This document shows, piece after piece, positions 1-7,590 of a stretch of 51,612 nt of DNA; position 1 is the first letter of the stretch; each line of letters begins with the position of its first letter. Position numbers and translations under genes: made by a program. A model generated the notes under the pieces. It saw nothing but the letters and a program-made list of their open reading frames with translations, was not told where the DNA came from and searched no databases. Where the stretch lies: the NCBI RefSeq assembly GCF_900142075.1, contig NZ_FQZO01000015.1:1-51612 (forward strand), read 5' to 3'. Origin of the DNA: Clostridium amylolyticum (GTDB lineage Bacteria > Bacillota > Clostridia > Clostridiales > Clostridiaceae).

Positions 1-96
1 TAACACCCGTTCCCATTCCGAACACGAAGGTTAAGCTTCATAGGGCCGATGGTACTGCACGGGAGACTGTGTGGGAGAGTAGGACGTCGCCAGGTA
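1..96 (+). rRNA. rrf: 5S rRNA, 3' part
   Basis: The 5' end lies outside the window. The remaining sequence has the conserved 5S segments CCCATTCCGAACACG, GTTAAGC and GGTACTGC, and the helix ending GGGAGAGTAGGACG. The exact 3' end is uncertain by a few bases. It is the last rRNA gene of an operon transcribed into this window, followed by a hairpin terminator and tRNA-Glu. Confidence 0.93.
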
Positions 97-112
97 CATC
101 TGTACAATGAGA

Positions 113-148
113 GACTGCTGACATAGTAAATTGCCGGCAGCCTTTTTA
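113..148 (+). terminator. Terminator after 5S rRNA
   Basis: A stem CTGCTG (115-120) pairs with CGGCAG (135-140), including one G-U pair, and is followed by a T-rich run (143-147). It fits the end of the rRNA transcript, though tRNA-Glu downstream could still be reached by readthrough. Confidence 0.6.
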
Positions 149-219
149 ATTGTAGGTTTTAAGATGTGCTATATAATATTTATTCAGGTGACTGTTGTGT
201 GAGCCATATAGAATAACAT

Positions 220-294
220 GGCCCCTTGGTCAAGCGGTTAAGACACCACCCTTTCACGGTGGTAACAGGAGTTCGATTCTCCTAGGGGTCACCA
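220..294 (+). tRNA. tRNA-Glu (anticodon TTC)
   Basis: The acceptor arms GGCCCCT and AGGGGTC pair over seven positions with one G-U pair. The anticodon loop CTTTCAC carries TTC at 253-255, and the T-loop GTTCGATTC is standard. The terminal CCA is encoded (292-294). It lies directly after the rRNA operon, a common place for tRNA-Glu in clostridia. Confidence 0.95.
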
Positions 295-310
295 TTTAAT
301 TTCTATATAA

Positions 311-336
311 CTGGGAGTGCTTTATAGCATTCCCAG
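311..336 (+). terminator. Hairpin after tRNA-Glu
   Basis: CTGGGAGTGC and GCATTCCCAG form a 10-bp stem with one G-U pair and a 6-base loop. No real T-run follows, so it may be a processing or weak termination structure; a stronger terminator lies at 401. Confidence 0.5.
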
Positions 337-400
337 ATAATATATTACTGATAATATATTTAATATAGCTATTTACAATGTCATAATTATTCACATAAAG

Positions 401-428
401 CTGCTCATACTGAGCAGTTTTTTTTATT
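401..428 (+). terminator. Rho-independent terminator
   Basis: CTGCTCA and TGAGCAG form a perfect 7-bp stem with a 3-base loop, followed directly by eight T residues. This closes the rRNA/tRNA transcription unit. Confidence 0.85.
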
Positions 429-550
429 AACAAAATTTTTAAAGTTAATAAGCATATTTTAAAAGAAATAAAATCTTTGATATTTTATATAACAATATGT
501 CATTAATATTTCGTTAATAGTTTATTCATAAATATCATCTGTTATATAAG

Positions 551-797
551 TTATCAACAGCGTAAACCCTTTAAAACCATTAAATTGTGTAAATTGTGTA
601 TAAGCACTGTGGATAATGTTGATAAAACTGTGACTAAAAGTGGATAAGGTATATTATTCTAGAGAATTCATTTACCAGTGTTTACAAAATTTATTTAATT
701 AATCTTAAAAAATTTAAGAATAATTAAATATAAACAAATGATGATATAAACAGATATTCACAAAACTGTGGATAAAAACTGTGGATAATGTGTATAA
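551..797. other. DnaA-box cluster in AT-rich intergenic region
   Basis: The stretch 429-822 has no gene. It holds three exact copies of the DnaA box TGTGGATAA (608-616, 767-775, 780-788). It also holds five one-mismatch copies: TTATCAACA at 551, TGTGTATAA at 595 and 789, TGTTGATAA at 617, and AGTGGATAA at 639. All but the first have the same orientation. A very AT-rich, unwinding-prone block (650-760) separates the two groups. Candidates are a DnaA-titration or regulatory cluster, or an origin-like element. The last boxes lie just upstream of the sfsA start and may also affect its transcription. No dnaA, dnaN or rpmH is in the window, so it cannot be called the main origin from this evidence. 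Confidence 0.7.
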
Positions 798-822
798 CTA
801 TAATAAACAAGGAGAAAATCAC

Positions 823-1536
823 ATGTATATGAATAAGAATATTATTAGTGCAAAATTTATTGAAAGACCCAATAGATTTCAAGCGTATATAGAAGTAGAG
901 GGTAAGGAAATCATGGTACATGTTCCTAATACCGGGAGATGTAGAGAAATTCTAATTCCAGGTACAGAAGTGTTATTAAGAGAAGAGCTTAATCCTACCA
1001 GAAAAACAGGTTATGATCTTATTGCAGGATATAAAGAAGGTAAACTTATAAATATTGATTCTCAAATACCTAATAAGGTAGTAGAAGAAGCATTAATTAA
1101 TAAAAAAGTAAAGTTATTAGACATGTACAATATTATACTCAGAGAAAAGGTATTTGGAAGCAGTAGATTTGATTTTAAATTATCAATGGAACCTTATGAT
1201 GATTCCTGTCTTATTCCTCAGGAATATTTTCTCGAAGTTAAGGGTGTTACCTATGAATTAAATGGCTTAGCTAAATTTCCTGATGCCCCTACCATAAGGG
1301 GAGCAAGACATCTTAGAGAACTTGTAGATGTAAAAAAGTCTGGCAGAGGTGCAGGAGTTTTATTTTTAATTCAGATGGAAGAAGCTTCAACCTTCACTCC
1401 TCATGATGAAATGGATCCAGACTTTGGGGAGGCTTTAAGATATGCCTATGATAATGGAGTGGATGTATTTGCCTTTAATTCTAAGGTTACCAGGGATTCT
1501 ATTACATTGCATCAGGAGATAGAAATCTTACTGTAG
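823..1536 (+). CDS. sfsA: SfsA family protein (DNA/RNA nuclease SfsA)
   Basis: A 237-residue protein matching the usual SfsA length (about 230-240). Family features visible are an N-terminal OB-like part (FIERPNRFQAYIEVEGKE, HVPNTGRCREIL) and a C-terminal nuclease-like half with F-x-D-F, EVKGVTY, PDAPTIRGARHLREL and HPF-like elements. SfsA proteins were named for sugar fermentation stimulation in E. coli. Their fold suggests nucleic-acid binding and a PD-(D/E)XK-type nuclease, but the cellular role is unsettled. I chose the ATG at 823 because AAGGAG lies at 808-813; an in-frame GTG at 781 lies inside a DnaA box and has no such site. The gene stands alone. Confidence 0.93.
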   Translation: MYMNKNIISAKFIERPNRFQAYIEVEGKEIMVHVPNTGRCREILIPGTEVLLREELNPTRKTGYDLIAGYKEGKLINIDSQIPNKVVEEALINKKVKLLDMYNIILREKVFGSSRFDFKLSMEPYDDSCLIPQEYFLEVKGVTYELNGLAKFPDAPTIRGARHLRELVDVKKSGRGAGVLFLIQMEEASTFTPHDEMDPDFGEALRYAYDNGVDVFAFNSKVTRDSITLHQEIEILL

Positions 1537-1603
1537 TAATGAATTTATCCATATGCTAAAATATTAATTAGCAGCTTATTTTGCTTCTATAGGGGGAATA
1601 ACA

Positions 1604-2128
1604 ATGAGGTATAGATTTTGTCCGTTATGTGGAAAAGAACTAAAAGAAAGATTCAGTTATGATGAAGGTAATGTACCTTACTGTGAATACGACAAAATAT
1701 TGTATTTTGACCTTCCAAAGCCTACTGTAGTAGTAGCGGTGGTTAAAGGTGAAGATATATTACTTTTAAAACAAAGTTATATATTTAAAAATTCTAAGGT
1801 TTTAATTTCCGGCTATGTATCTAATGGTGAAACTGTGGAAGAAACGGTATATAGAGAAGTTAAAGAAGAAACTGGTATAGAAATAAAAGATATTAAATAC
1901 CTAGGAAGCAGCTGTTTAGCAGATAAAGAACTACTTATGCTCACTTATATGGGATACTATGAATCTGGAGAGATAACAAAGTCTCCTGAGGTTGAGGGGG
2001 CAGAGTGGGTGAATATAGAAGATGCCTTATGCCAGATGGAAGAAGATGAAGTGGGTAAGAAGGTTGTTATGGCCGTTTTAAATGAAATGGGATATAAGGG
2101 AAAAAACGCTTATAGATGTGAAATTTAA
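1604..2128 (+). CDS. Nudix hydrolase with N-terminal zinc ribbon
   Basis: A 174-residue protein. Residues 6-27 carry CxxC and a further Cys (FCPLCG ... YCEYD), a short zinc-ribbon-like lead as in NudC-type NAD pyrophosphatases. The Nudix box spans about residues 70-92 with the order G-x5-E-x7-RE-x-x-EE-x-G complete, so Mg-dependent pyrophosphohydrolase activity is expected. The substrate cannot be read from sequence. It is shorter than full NudC enzymes and lacks an obvious SQPWPFPxS motif, so decapping/NADH activity should not be assumed. A ribosome site AGGGGGA precedes the ATG. A strong terminator follows at once. Confidence 0.88.
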   Translation: MRYRFCPLCGKELKERFSYDEGNVPYCEYDKILYFDLPKPTVVVAVVKGEDILLLKQSYIFKNSKVLISGYVSNGETVEETVYREVKEETGIEIKDIKYLGSSCLADKELLMLTYMGYYESGEITKSPEVEGAEWVNIEDALCQMEEDEVGKKVVMAVLNEMGYKGKNAYRCEI

Positions 2129-2158
2129 TAAGCTCCAAATATTGGAGCTTATTTTTTT
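2128..2158. terminator. Bidirectional terminator
   Basis: A perfect 11-bp inverted repeat (2128-2138 and 2142-2152) with a 3-base loop and a T-run to 2158. It ends the Nudix gene and overlaps the stop codon of the opposing gene, whose own strand also has a T-rich tail. It serves both converging transcripts. Confidence 0.88.
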
Positions 2159-2508
2159 CTTATAACTTTTATATATAAATTATCATTTTGGTAATTAACT
2201 TCAGCCTCATCTGACATCATTCCCACTAGGGTTAATTCGCTGTCATTATCATCTTCCCCGCTAAGCTCCCAGTAGTAGCTCTCTACTTCATGTTGTCTTG
2301 GAGTATTTAAATATTTTCTAAGGGTAGTAATAACCTCATCATCCATATTAGATATTTCTGTGGAAACTTCTATCACCATTTCATGTTCATAATTCTTCAT
2401 GGTCATGCTTATATGAGAACCTCCATGATGCATACAGAAGTTTATAAGTTCATTTAGTATTTTTAAATTAACTTGATCTACAGGTTTTAGTGCAGTTTTT
2501 TTCTTCAT
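2149..2508 (-). CDS. Conserved-looking soluble protein, partner of DUF1576
   Basis: A 119-residue acidic soluble protein of unknown function, with no membrane segment. Visible features are a Lys-rich start (MKKKTALK), the stretch LNELINFCMHHGGSHIS (reminiscent of, but not enough to call, a GHKL-ATPase-type helix and strand), and an acidic C-terminal half. The start at 2508 sits one base after the stop codon of the DUF1576 gene, with AAGGAG just before it. The two are thus translationally linked, which suggests a shared role; an upstream in-frame ATG at 2526 lies inside the other gene and lacks a site. No function can be assigned. Confidence 0.8.
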   Translation of the reverse strand: MKKKTALKPVDQVNLKILNELINFCMHHGGSHISMTMKNYEHEMVIEVSTEISNMDDEVITTLRKYLNTPRQHEVESYYWELSGEDDNDSELTLVGMMSDEAEVNYQNDNLYIKVIRKK

Positions 2509-2509
2509 T

Positions 2510-3745
2510 TTATTCTCCTTTTCCAAATCCTCTTATTATAGGCACTAGTATCATGGCAACAAAACCCGCCGCAAATCCATTGTTGTACAAGTTTAATCCT
2601 CCATGTAAGTAACCGATGTTCATGGCTACTGCCACATGGAGAAAACCAGCTAGTATGCCTATGGGCCAGCCAAATTGACCAGCTATAGGAGCTAAACCAG
2701 TACTAAATAAAGTGGTAAGAAGCATATTAGGAGAATTAAGCTGCCAGATATTAAGAAATGCTGAAAGGATAGCTCCTATCATTACAGGTATTATATTAAA
2801 AAGATGCTTACCAAATGCCCCAAAGCCTATAATACTAAAGATTCCGCTTATAGTAGGCCCGTTTAAATCTCCTCCTACAACAATTACATATAAGGTAGAG
2901 AAGATTCCTAGTATACCCATATTTATAAAGGCTGCATTATCATATAGAAGGAAATAATCGCTTATTAGTCTTCCAGTATGACCGTGGATGGCCTTAAGAT
3001 TTTTTAAGCTTTTCCCATTGTTTATAATACCATATATAATAAGAAATAGTGAAATTCCCAATAAAAATATGGAAAAGAACAGGTTATTTCCTGTATTCCA
3101 AATAAACCTTTTTTCAAATTCTATGCCCAATATCCTGTATAAGGACATGAGTATCATGGCTATCAAGCCTCCAGCAAAACCTATATTATATAGATTATAT
3201 CCTTGATGTATCTTTATACAGCTAGATGCTAAAGGTGGGAGTATAAAACCTATGAATATGCCTATAATAACACCAATTAACACACCAATATTAATAGGAA
3301 ATATATTTTGAAAAGATAATTGGCTTACAGCAGGGGACAAAGTAGTGCCTAATACTGCAATTAATATATAATTTATAAAAGATTCTTTCTTATATTTTGA
3401 ATATAGCCACACTCCAAGGATTACTGGCCATATATTTAATATATTTTTCCCAAAAAAAGCAAATCCAGCGGTAAGCCATATAGACATTATGGTGGAGCCG
3501 TTGGGTTTTATTCCATGATATATATAGAAGGCTATTATCATTAAGCTAAGCAAGCCAGAATTTACTAATGTAGGTCCTACTCCAGCGATTTCTACATAGT
3601 CGGTGATAAGTATATCAGAGTTTAATATTATACTTTTTATTCCTCCTATTATCTCAGAAGGGGAATTCATAATAAAACCTGTAATTAAGAATGCTAGAAA
3701 TATGACTATGTGAACTTGATATGCAGGATAAAGTCTCCTTTTCAT
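2510..3745 (-). CDS. DUF1576 family integral membrane protein
   Basis: A 411-residue, very hydrophobic protein with roughly ten or more predicted membrane spans. It matches the DUF1576 family in layout. The two halves are clear repeats: GYNLYNIGFAGGLIAMIL (about 180-200) recurs as GLNLYNNGFAAGFVAMIL near the C-terminus. FAFFGKNILNIWPVILG likewise recurs as FGAFGKHLFNIIPVMIG. Such internal duplication is typical of transporters and channels, but no substrate is known for this family. It is the first gene of a two-gene unit with the small soluble protein downstream. The region 3746-3964 upstream is AT-rich and carries the divergent promoters. Confidence 0.87.
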   Translation of the reverse strand: MKRRLYPAYQVHIVIFLAFLITGFIMNSPSEIIGGIKSIILNSDILITDYVEIAGVGPTLVNSGLLSLMIIAFYIYHGIKPNGSTIMSIWLTAGFAFFGKNILNIWPVILGVWLYSKYKKESFINYILIAVLGTTLSPAVSQLSFQNIFPINIGVLIGVIIGIFIGFILPPLASSCIKIHQGYNLYNIGFAGGLIAMILMSLYRILGIEFEKRFIWNTGNNLFFSIFLLGISLFLIIYGIINNGKSLKNLKAIHGHTGRLISDYFLLYDNAAFINMGILGIFSTLYVIVVGGDLNGPTISGIFSIIGFGAFGKHLFNIIPVMIGAILSAFLNIWQLNSPNMLLTTLFSTGLAPIAGQFGWPIGILAGFLHVAVAMNIGYLHGGLNLYNNGFAAGFVAMILVPIIRGFGKGE

Positions 3746-3964
3746 AATTTTCTCCTTTTCATATAAAGTTTATATTACTATGTTATATTATAATTATTAC
3801 TAAATTCAAGCAATATTTTTAATTTTTATTAAAATAATTTAATTATTGCGTAAAACAATTAATAACAAAATTTAATTTTTATTATGGGGTATTATCTATT
3901 TAATAATTCCCTTATAAAATATATAATTATATTTAAGTGGAAAAATCTGATAGGAGGCATTATT

Positions 3965-4669
3965 ATGGATGAACAAAGAATAAAAGAAATAAAGTATGTA
4001 CCAGAGATAAAAGGAACCTTAAGAAGCCATATGATTGAAGTTCCCCAGGTGATAAGAAGCGCTAGTGGTATAAAGATATTTGGAAAGAGACTAAAGTCCT
4101 TTTTATTTACTACAGACGTGGCTATAATAAGAAATACTAATGCAGATGCAATAATAGCTGTTTATCCTTTTACACCTCAGCCAGTTATAACTGAAGCTTT
4201 AGTTATGGCTGCAGATGTACCAGTTTTTTGTGGAGTTGGTGGAGGCATAACCCAAGGTAAAAGGGTGGTTAACCTAGCCTTAGATGCTGAATTCAAAGGA
4301 GCTATGGGAGTAGTGGTAAACAATCCTACACCTAATGAAGTGATAAGGAAAATGAGAGAGACTATAGATATACCTATCATAGTAACTGTAGTGTCAGACT
4401 GTGAAGACATACCTGCTAGAATAGAAGCAGGAACTACTATATTTAACGTATCTGGTGCAAAAAACACCGCAAAGATAGTTAGAAATATAAGAAAACAGTA
4501 TCCCGAGTTTCCTATTATTGCTACAGGAGGACCTACTGAGGACAGCATAAGAGAGACTATAGAGGCAGGGGCCAATGCTATCACCTATACACCTCCAGCC
4601 ATAGGAGATATTTTAGGTAGCTTAATGGTAAACTATAGAGAAAAATTTGAGGAAGATAAAAACCTATAA
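3965..4669 (+). CDS. TIM-barrel-type protein, putative hydrolase/phosphate-binding
   Basis: A 234-residue protein with the look of a (beta/alpha)8 barrel. Alternating hydrophobic strands end in small-residue turns: AIIAVYPF, VPVFCGVGGGIT, PIIVTVVSD, TIFNVSG, PIIATGG. The pattern ATGGPT ... GANAITYTPP near the C-terminus resembles a phosphate-binding loop of ribulose-phosphate- or KDPG-aldolase-like barrels. I recall relatives labelled only as hydrolase in clostridial genomes; no reaction is established. The start at 3965 follows AGGAGG with good spacing; the frame is open further upstream, to 3884, without a site. A 53-residue Cys-rich gene follows after 20 bases and is probably co-transcribed. 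Confidence 0.72.
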   Translation: MDEQRIKEIKYVPEIKGTLRSHMIEVPQVIRSASGIKIFGKRLKSFLFTTDVAIIRNTNADAIIAVYPFTPQPVITEALVMAADVPVFCGVGGGITQGKRVVNLALDAEFKGAMGVVVNNPTPNEVIRKMRETIDIPIIVTVVSDCEDIPARIEAGTTIFNVSGAKNTAKIVRNIRKQYPEFPIIATGGPTEDSIRETIEAGANAITYTPPAIGDILGSLMVNYREKFEEDKNL

Positions 4670-4689
4670 ACACAAAAGAAGGAGTATAT

Positions 4690-4851
4690 ATGAAGTCAGA
4701 AGGAGATAATTGCAAATACTGTCCTGAATTTAATAAAACCTGTGATGGTACCGCCAAAGACTGTTTATGTAGAAGATGTCCTAGAAATTTTGGACAGTGT
4801 ATAGTGGTGAAATATTGCAGAGAGACGGAGTCAGTATTGTTTCTAGATTAA
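4690..4851 (+). CDS. Small Cys-rich protein (53 residues)
   Basis: Begins MKSEGDNCKYCPEF and ends VLFLD. It holds eight cysteines at 8, 11, 18, 25, 27, 30, 37 and 43, including CxxC at 8-11 and CLCRRC at 25-30, so one or two metal sites (zinc or iron-sulfur) are likely. There is no signal peptide, so it is cytoplasmic. AAGGAG lies 7 bases before the ATG. The gene lies 20 bases after the TIM-barrel gene and appears to share its transcript; it could be a redox or metal-handling partner (inference). It is easily missed because of its length. I do not recognise the family with certainty. Confidence 0.75.
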   Translation: MKSEGDNCKYCPEFNKTCDGTAKDCLCRRCPRNFGQCIVVKYCRETESVLFLD

Positions 4852-4969
4852 AGTATAAAAAATCAGAGAAGAAAAATGTGTAGTTAAGTCATGGGAGTAT
4901 GGTTTCTCCATTAAATCGTAAGCAGAGAAATATTAAAAATAAACATATAAATTTTTAGGAGGTAAAAAG

Positions 4970-6472
4970 ATGAGCGAAGTAAATGTAAAGGTTCGAGATA
5001 TGAAAAGCCATATGAGAAAGTTAGAGCATCTTATGGGGGCCTCTGCTCTTATTCAATGGGATATGAGAGTGGGAGCTCCAAGAAAAGCTATGGCTGATAG
5101 AGGAGAAATGCTTGCTTTCCTTACTGGTGAGATTTATAAACTTCAAACCTCAGATAAAATGAAGGAGTTTATAGATGCACTTATAGACTCTAAAGAGCTT
5201 AATGCTATAGAAAAATCTATGGTGGAAAACGCTAAGAAAAATTATGATCTCACTAAAAAGGTACCTGAAGATAGAGCTGTTGCCTATGCTCAAGTAGTTT
5301 CAAATTCAGAAGCAGCTTGGGAAGAAGCTAAGGATAAAAATGATTTTGAAAGCTTTAAGCCTCATTTAAAAAAGGTTATAGATTTTCAAAAGGAACTGGT
5401 GGAACACTACGGATATGAAGGCAATAAATACAACACTATGCTAGATATCTACGAGCCAGGTATTACTGTGGAAAAACTGGATAAGATTTTTTCTGATCTT
5501 AGAGATTCGATAGTAGAGCTTTTAAATAAAATAAAAAATAGCAGCGTAAAAATAGATGACAGTTTCTTTAAAAAGAACTTTACCACAAAGGAGCAAGAAG
5601 AATTTTCATTGTTTGTTCTAGACAAAATGGGCTTTGATTTTGAAGCTGGCAGATTAGATGAAAGTGTTCATCCTTTTACCACTAACTTTGGAAACAAGGA
5701 TGTAAGAATAACAACTAAATATTTAAAGAATGAATTTAGAAGCGCATTGTTCAGCACTATACACGAAGGTGGACATGCTATATATGAGCAAGATATTCCC
5801 GATGAACTTAAGGGAACAGGGCTTGCTTCTGGTGCTTCCATGGGAATACATGAATCCCAGTCAAGATTTTATGAGAATATTATAGGAAGAAGTAGAGCTT
5901 TTTGGCAGTTTTTCTTCCCAGAGGCTAAAAAGACATTTTCTCAGTTTGAAAATGTAGATTTTGAAGAATTCTACAAAGCTATAAATGTGATACAGCCATC
6001 TCTTATAAGGACTGAAGCGGATGAGCTAACTTATAGCCTTCATGTAATCATAAGATATGAACTAGAAAAAGCTTTAATCAATAATGAAGTTACTGTAGAG
6101 GAGCTCCCTAAAGCTTGGAATGAAAAATATAAAGAGTATTTAGGTGTAGAGGCTGAAACCTATTCAGAAGGAGTTATGCAGGATACCCATTGGGCATCAG
6201 GTTTATTTGGATATTTCCCAAGTTATGCATTAGGTAACCTTTATGGAGCTCAGTTCTTAAATAAGATGCTTAAGGATATGCCAAATATGTATGATGAAAT
6301 AGCAAAAGGCAATCTAAAAGAAATTCATAATTGGCTAAAAGACAATATCCATAAGCATGGAGCTGTATACAAGCCAGCAGAGCTTATAAAAATGGTAACT
6401 GGTGAAGAACTTACAGCTAAATATTTTGTTGAATATTTAAATAATAAATATTCTGAGATATACAATCTCTAA
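4970..6472 (+). CDS. Carboxypeptidase Taq, M32 family metallopeptidase
   Basis: A 500-residue protein, the normal length for M32. The zinc-binding HEGGH lies at 265-269, and the third ligand Glu lies in GIHESQSRF (about 295). Other M32 signatures are IRTEADELTYSLH, DTHWASGLFGYFPSYALGN and the N-terminal ALIQWDMRV segment. The enzyme removes C-terminal residues from peptides in the cytoplasm, with broad specificity and a block at Pro. AGGAGG precedes the ATG. It is a single-gene unit, ended by the terminator at 6540. Confidence 0.96.
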   Translation: MSEVNVKVRDMKSHMRKLEHLMGASALIQWDMRVGAPRKAMADRGEMLAFLTGEIYKLQTSDKMKEFIDALIDSKELNAIEKSMVENAKKNYDLTKKVPEDRAVAYAQVVSNSEAAWEEAKDKNDFESFKPHLKKVIDFQKELVEHYGYEGNKYNTMLDIYEPGITVEKLDKIFSDLRDSIVELLNKIKNSSVKIDDSFFKKNFTTKEQEEFSLFVLDKMGFDFEAGRLDESVHPFTTNFGNKDVRITTKYLKNEFRSALFSTIHEGGHAIYEQDIPDELKGTGLASGASMGIHESQSRFYENIIGRSRAFWQFFFPEAKKTFSQFENVDFEEFYKAINVIQPSLIRTEADELTYSLHVIIRYELEKALINNEVTVEELPKAWNEKYKEYLGVEAETYSEGVMQDTHWASGLFGYFPSYALGNLYGAQFLNKMLKDMPNMYDEIAKGNLKEIHNWLKDNIHKHGAVYKPAELIKMVTGEELTAKYFVEYLNNKYSEIYNL

Positions 6473-6539
6473 TAAGGGTAATACCTAAGGTAAAACTCTT
6501 AACTCTTAAACACTATCAATCTATAATTACATGTGAAAT

Positions 6540-6582
6540 AAATCTCTCTTAAGGTGTTATTACCTTGGAGAGATTTTTTTTG
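6540..6582 (+). terminator. Terminator after M32 carboxypeptidase
   Basis: AATCTCTCTTAAGGT pairs with ACCTTGGAGAGATT (one bulge or mismatch) and is followed by eight T residues. The gap 6473-6857 otherwise holds a partial intergenic repeat (6728-6812) and the promoter region of the response regulator. Confidence 0.8.
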
Positions 6583-6727
6583 AAAAGGTATTTATTATGA
6601 AAAGACATATGTTATAAATTAGTTTATAATACAGTTAAATGTTGTATTTATTTTCATTGGATTTATAGTTATATTTTATAATCTACATTTACGTGATTTA
6701 GACCTTATATTTTTATAATTCATAATA

Positions 6728-6812
6728 GAGAATCACTTATCCATGAGCTTAGCACTCATTATACCACCACCTGAAGAAGTGGGGTATTAGGAGTGGTTAG
6801 CTATGGGTTAAA
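6728..6812 (-). repeat. Intergenic hairpin repeat, 5' module only
   Basis: Read on the minus strand this begins CCCATAGCTAACC, continues CCTAATACCCCAC, and ends CTAAGCTCATGGATAAGT. It matches the first half of the element at 48597 in order and spacing. The central part folds into a long hairpin in both copies although the paired bases differ (CACTC/GAGTG here, CCCC/GGGG there), so pairing is conserved. The second half of the element is absent here. Confidence 0.75.
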
Positions 6813-6857
6813 GAATAATAGCTTAATAAGTGTATTGTTTGGAATGGGGGGAATTTA

Positions 6858-7541
6858 ATGACCAAAATACTTTTGGTAGAAGATGATGCCGCGTTAACGG
6901 TAGCTCTGGAATATACATTAAAAAATGAGGGCTTTGAGGTTTTTAAAGCTCCTAATATTAAAATGGCGAAGGAAATTTTTCTAGAGGATAACTTTAGCCT
7001 TATATTATTGGATGTAATGCTTCCAGATGGAAATGGATATGATTTTTGCAAAGAAGTAAGGAAAGATTCTTCCATACCCATAATATTTCTTACTTCCTTT
7101 GATGAAGAGGTAAATATAGTAATGGGTCTAGATATGGGGGGAGACGATTATATAACAAAGCCTTTTAGAATAAAGGAACTGCTTTCCAGAATAAAAGCTG
7201 TACTTAGAAGGAATTCTAGCAATAATGTTAATAACACAGCTGTAATAGAAAGTCGTGGAATAGGTATAGATACATTAAGAGGAAAAGCATTTAAAGATGG
7301 AGATGAAATGATATTAACAGCTTTAGAATATAGGCTGCTACTACTTTTTATGCAAAATAGAGATGCTGCTCTTTCTAGAAATCAAATTTTGGACAAACTA
7401 TGGGACTCTGCAGGTGAATTTGTAGATGATAATACTCTATCAGTATACATAAGACGCCTTAGAGAAAAAGTGGAAGACAACCCAGCTGCTCCGGATATTA
7501 TAACCACAGTAAGAGGTTTGGGTTATAGATGGAATTCTTGA
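6858..7541 (+). CDS. OmpR-family two-component response regulator
   Basis: A 227-residue protein. The receiver domain (1-115) has the acidic pair D9/D10, phospho-acceptor D52 (LLDVMLPD), T79 and K101 (ITKPF). The C-terminal winged helix (about 128-225) ends with the typical VRGLGYRW. It is a cytoplasmic DNA-binding regulator whose kinase is the next gene. A GGGGG-rich site precedes the ATG at 6858. The ABC exporter genes downstream (9376-12710) are the natural targets, as in Bce/Vra-type antimicrobial-peptide detoxification modules (inference from context). Confidence 0.95.
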   Translation: MTKILLVEDDAALTVALEYTLKNEGFEVFKAPNIKMAKEIFLEDNFSLILLDVMLPDGNGYDFCKEVRKDSSIPIIFLTSFDEEVNIVMGLDMGGDDYITKPFRIKELLSRIKAVLRRNSSNNVNNTAVIESRGIGIDTLRGKAFKDGDEMILTALEYRLLLLFMQNRDAALSRNQILDKLWDSAGEFVDDNTLSVYIRRLREKVEDNPAAPDIITTVRGLGYRWNS

Positions 7542-7590
7542 TGAATTATTAATCGTCATGGGTGAAATTTTTTATGTATGAGGTGTGAGA

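Noticed and set aside
551..797. Calling the DnaA-box cluster the chromosomal origin
   Set aside because: The usual markers dnaA, dnaN, rpmH or parB are absent from the window, so only a DnaA-box cluster can be claimed.
781..822. GTG start for sfsA at 781
   Set aside because: It lies inside a DnaA-box repeat and has no ribosome site; the ATG at 823 has one and gives the family's normal length.
4177..4584. Open frame of 135 codons on the minus strand inside the TIM-barrel gene
   Set aside because: It lies fully opposite a well-started gene, has no ribosome site, and its composition (low-complexity Ile, Ser, Thr, Pro) is that of a complement frame.
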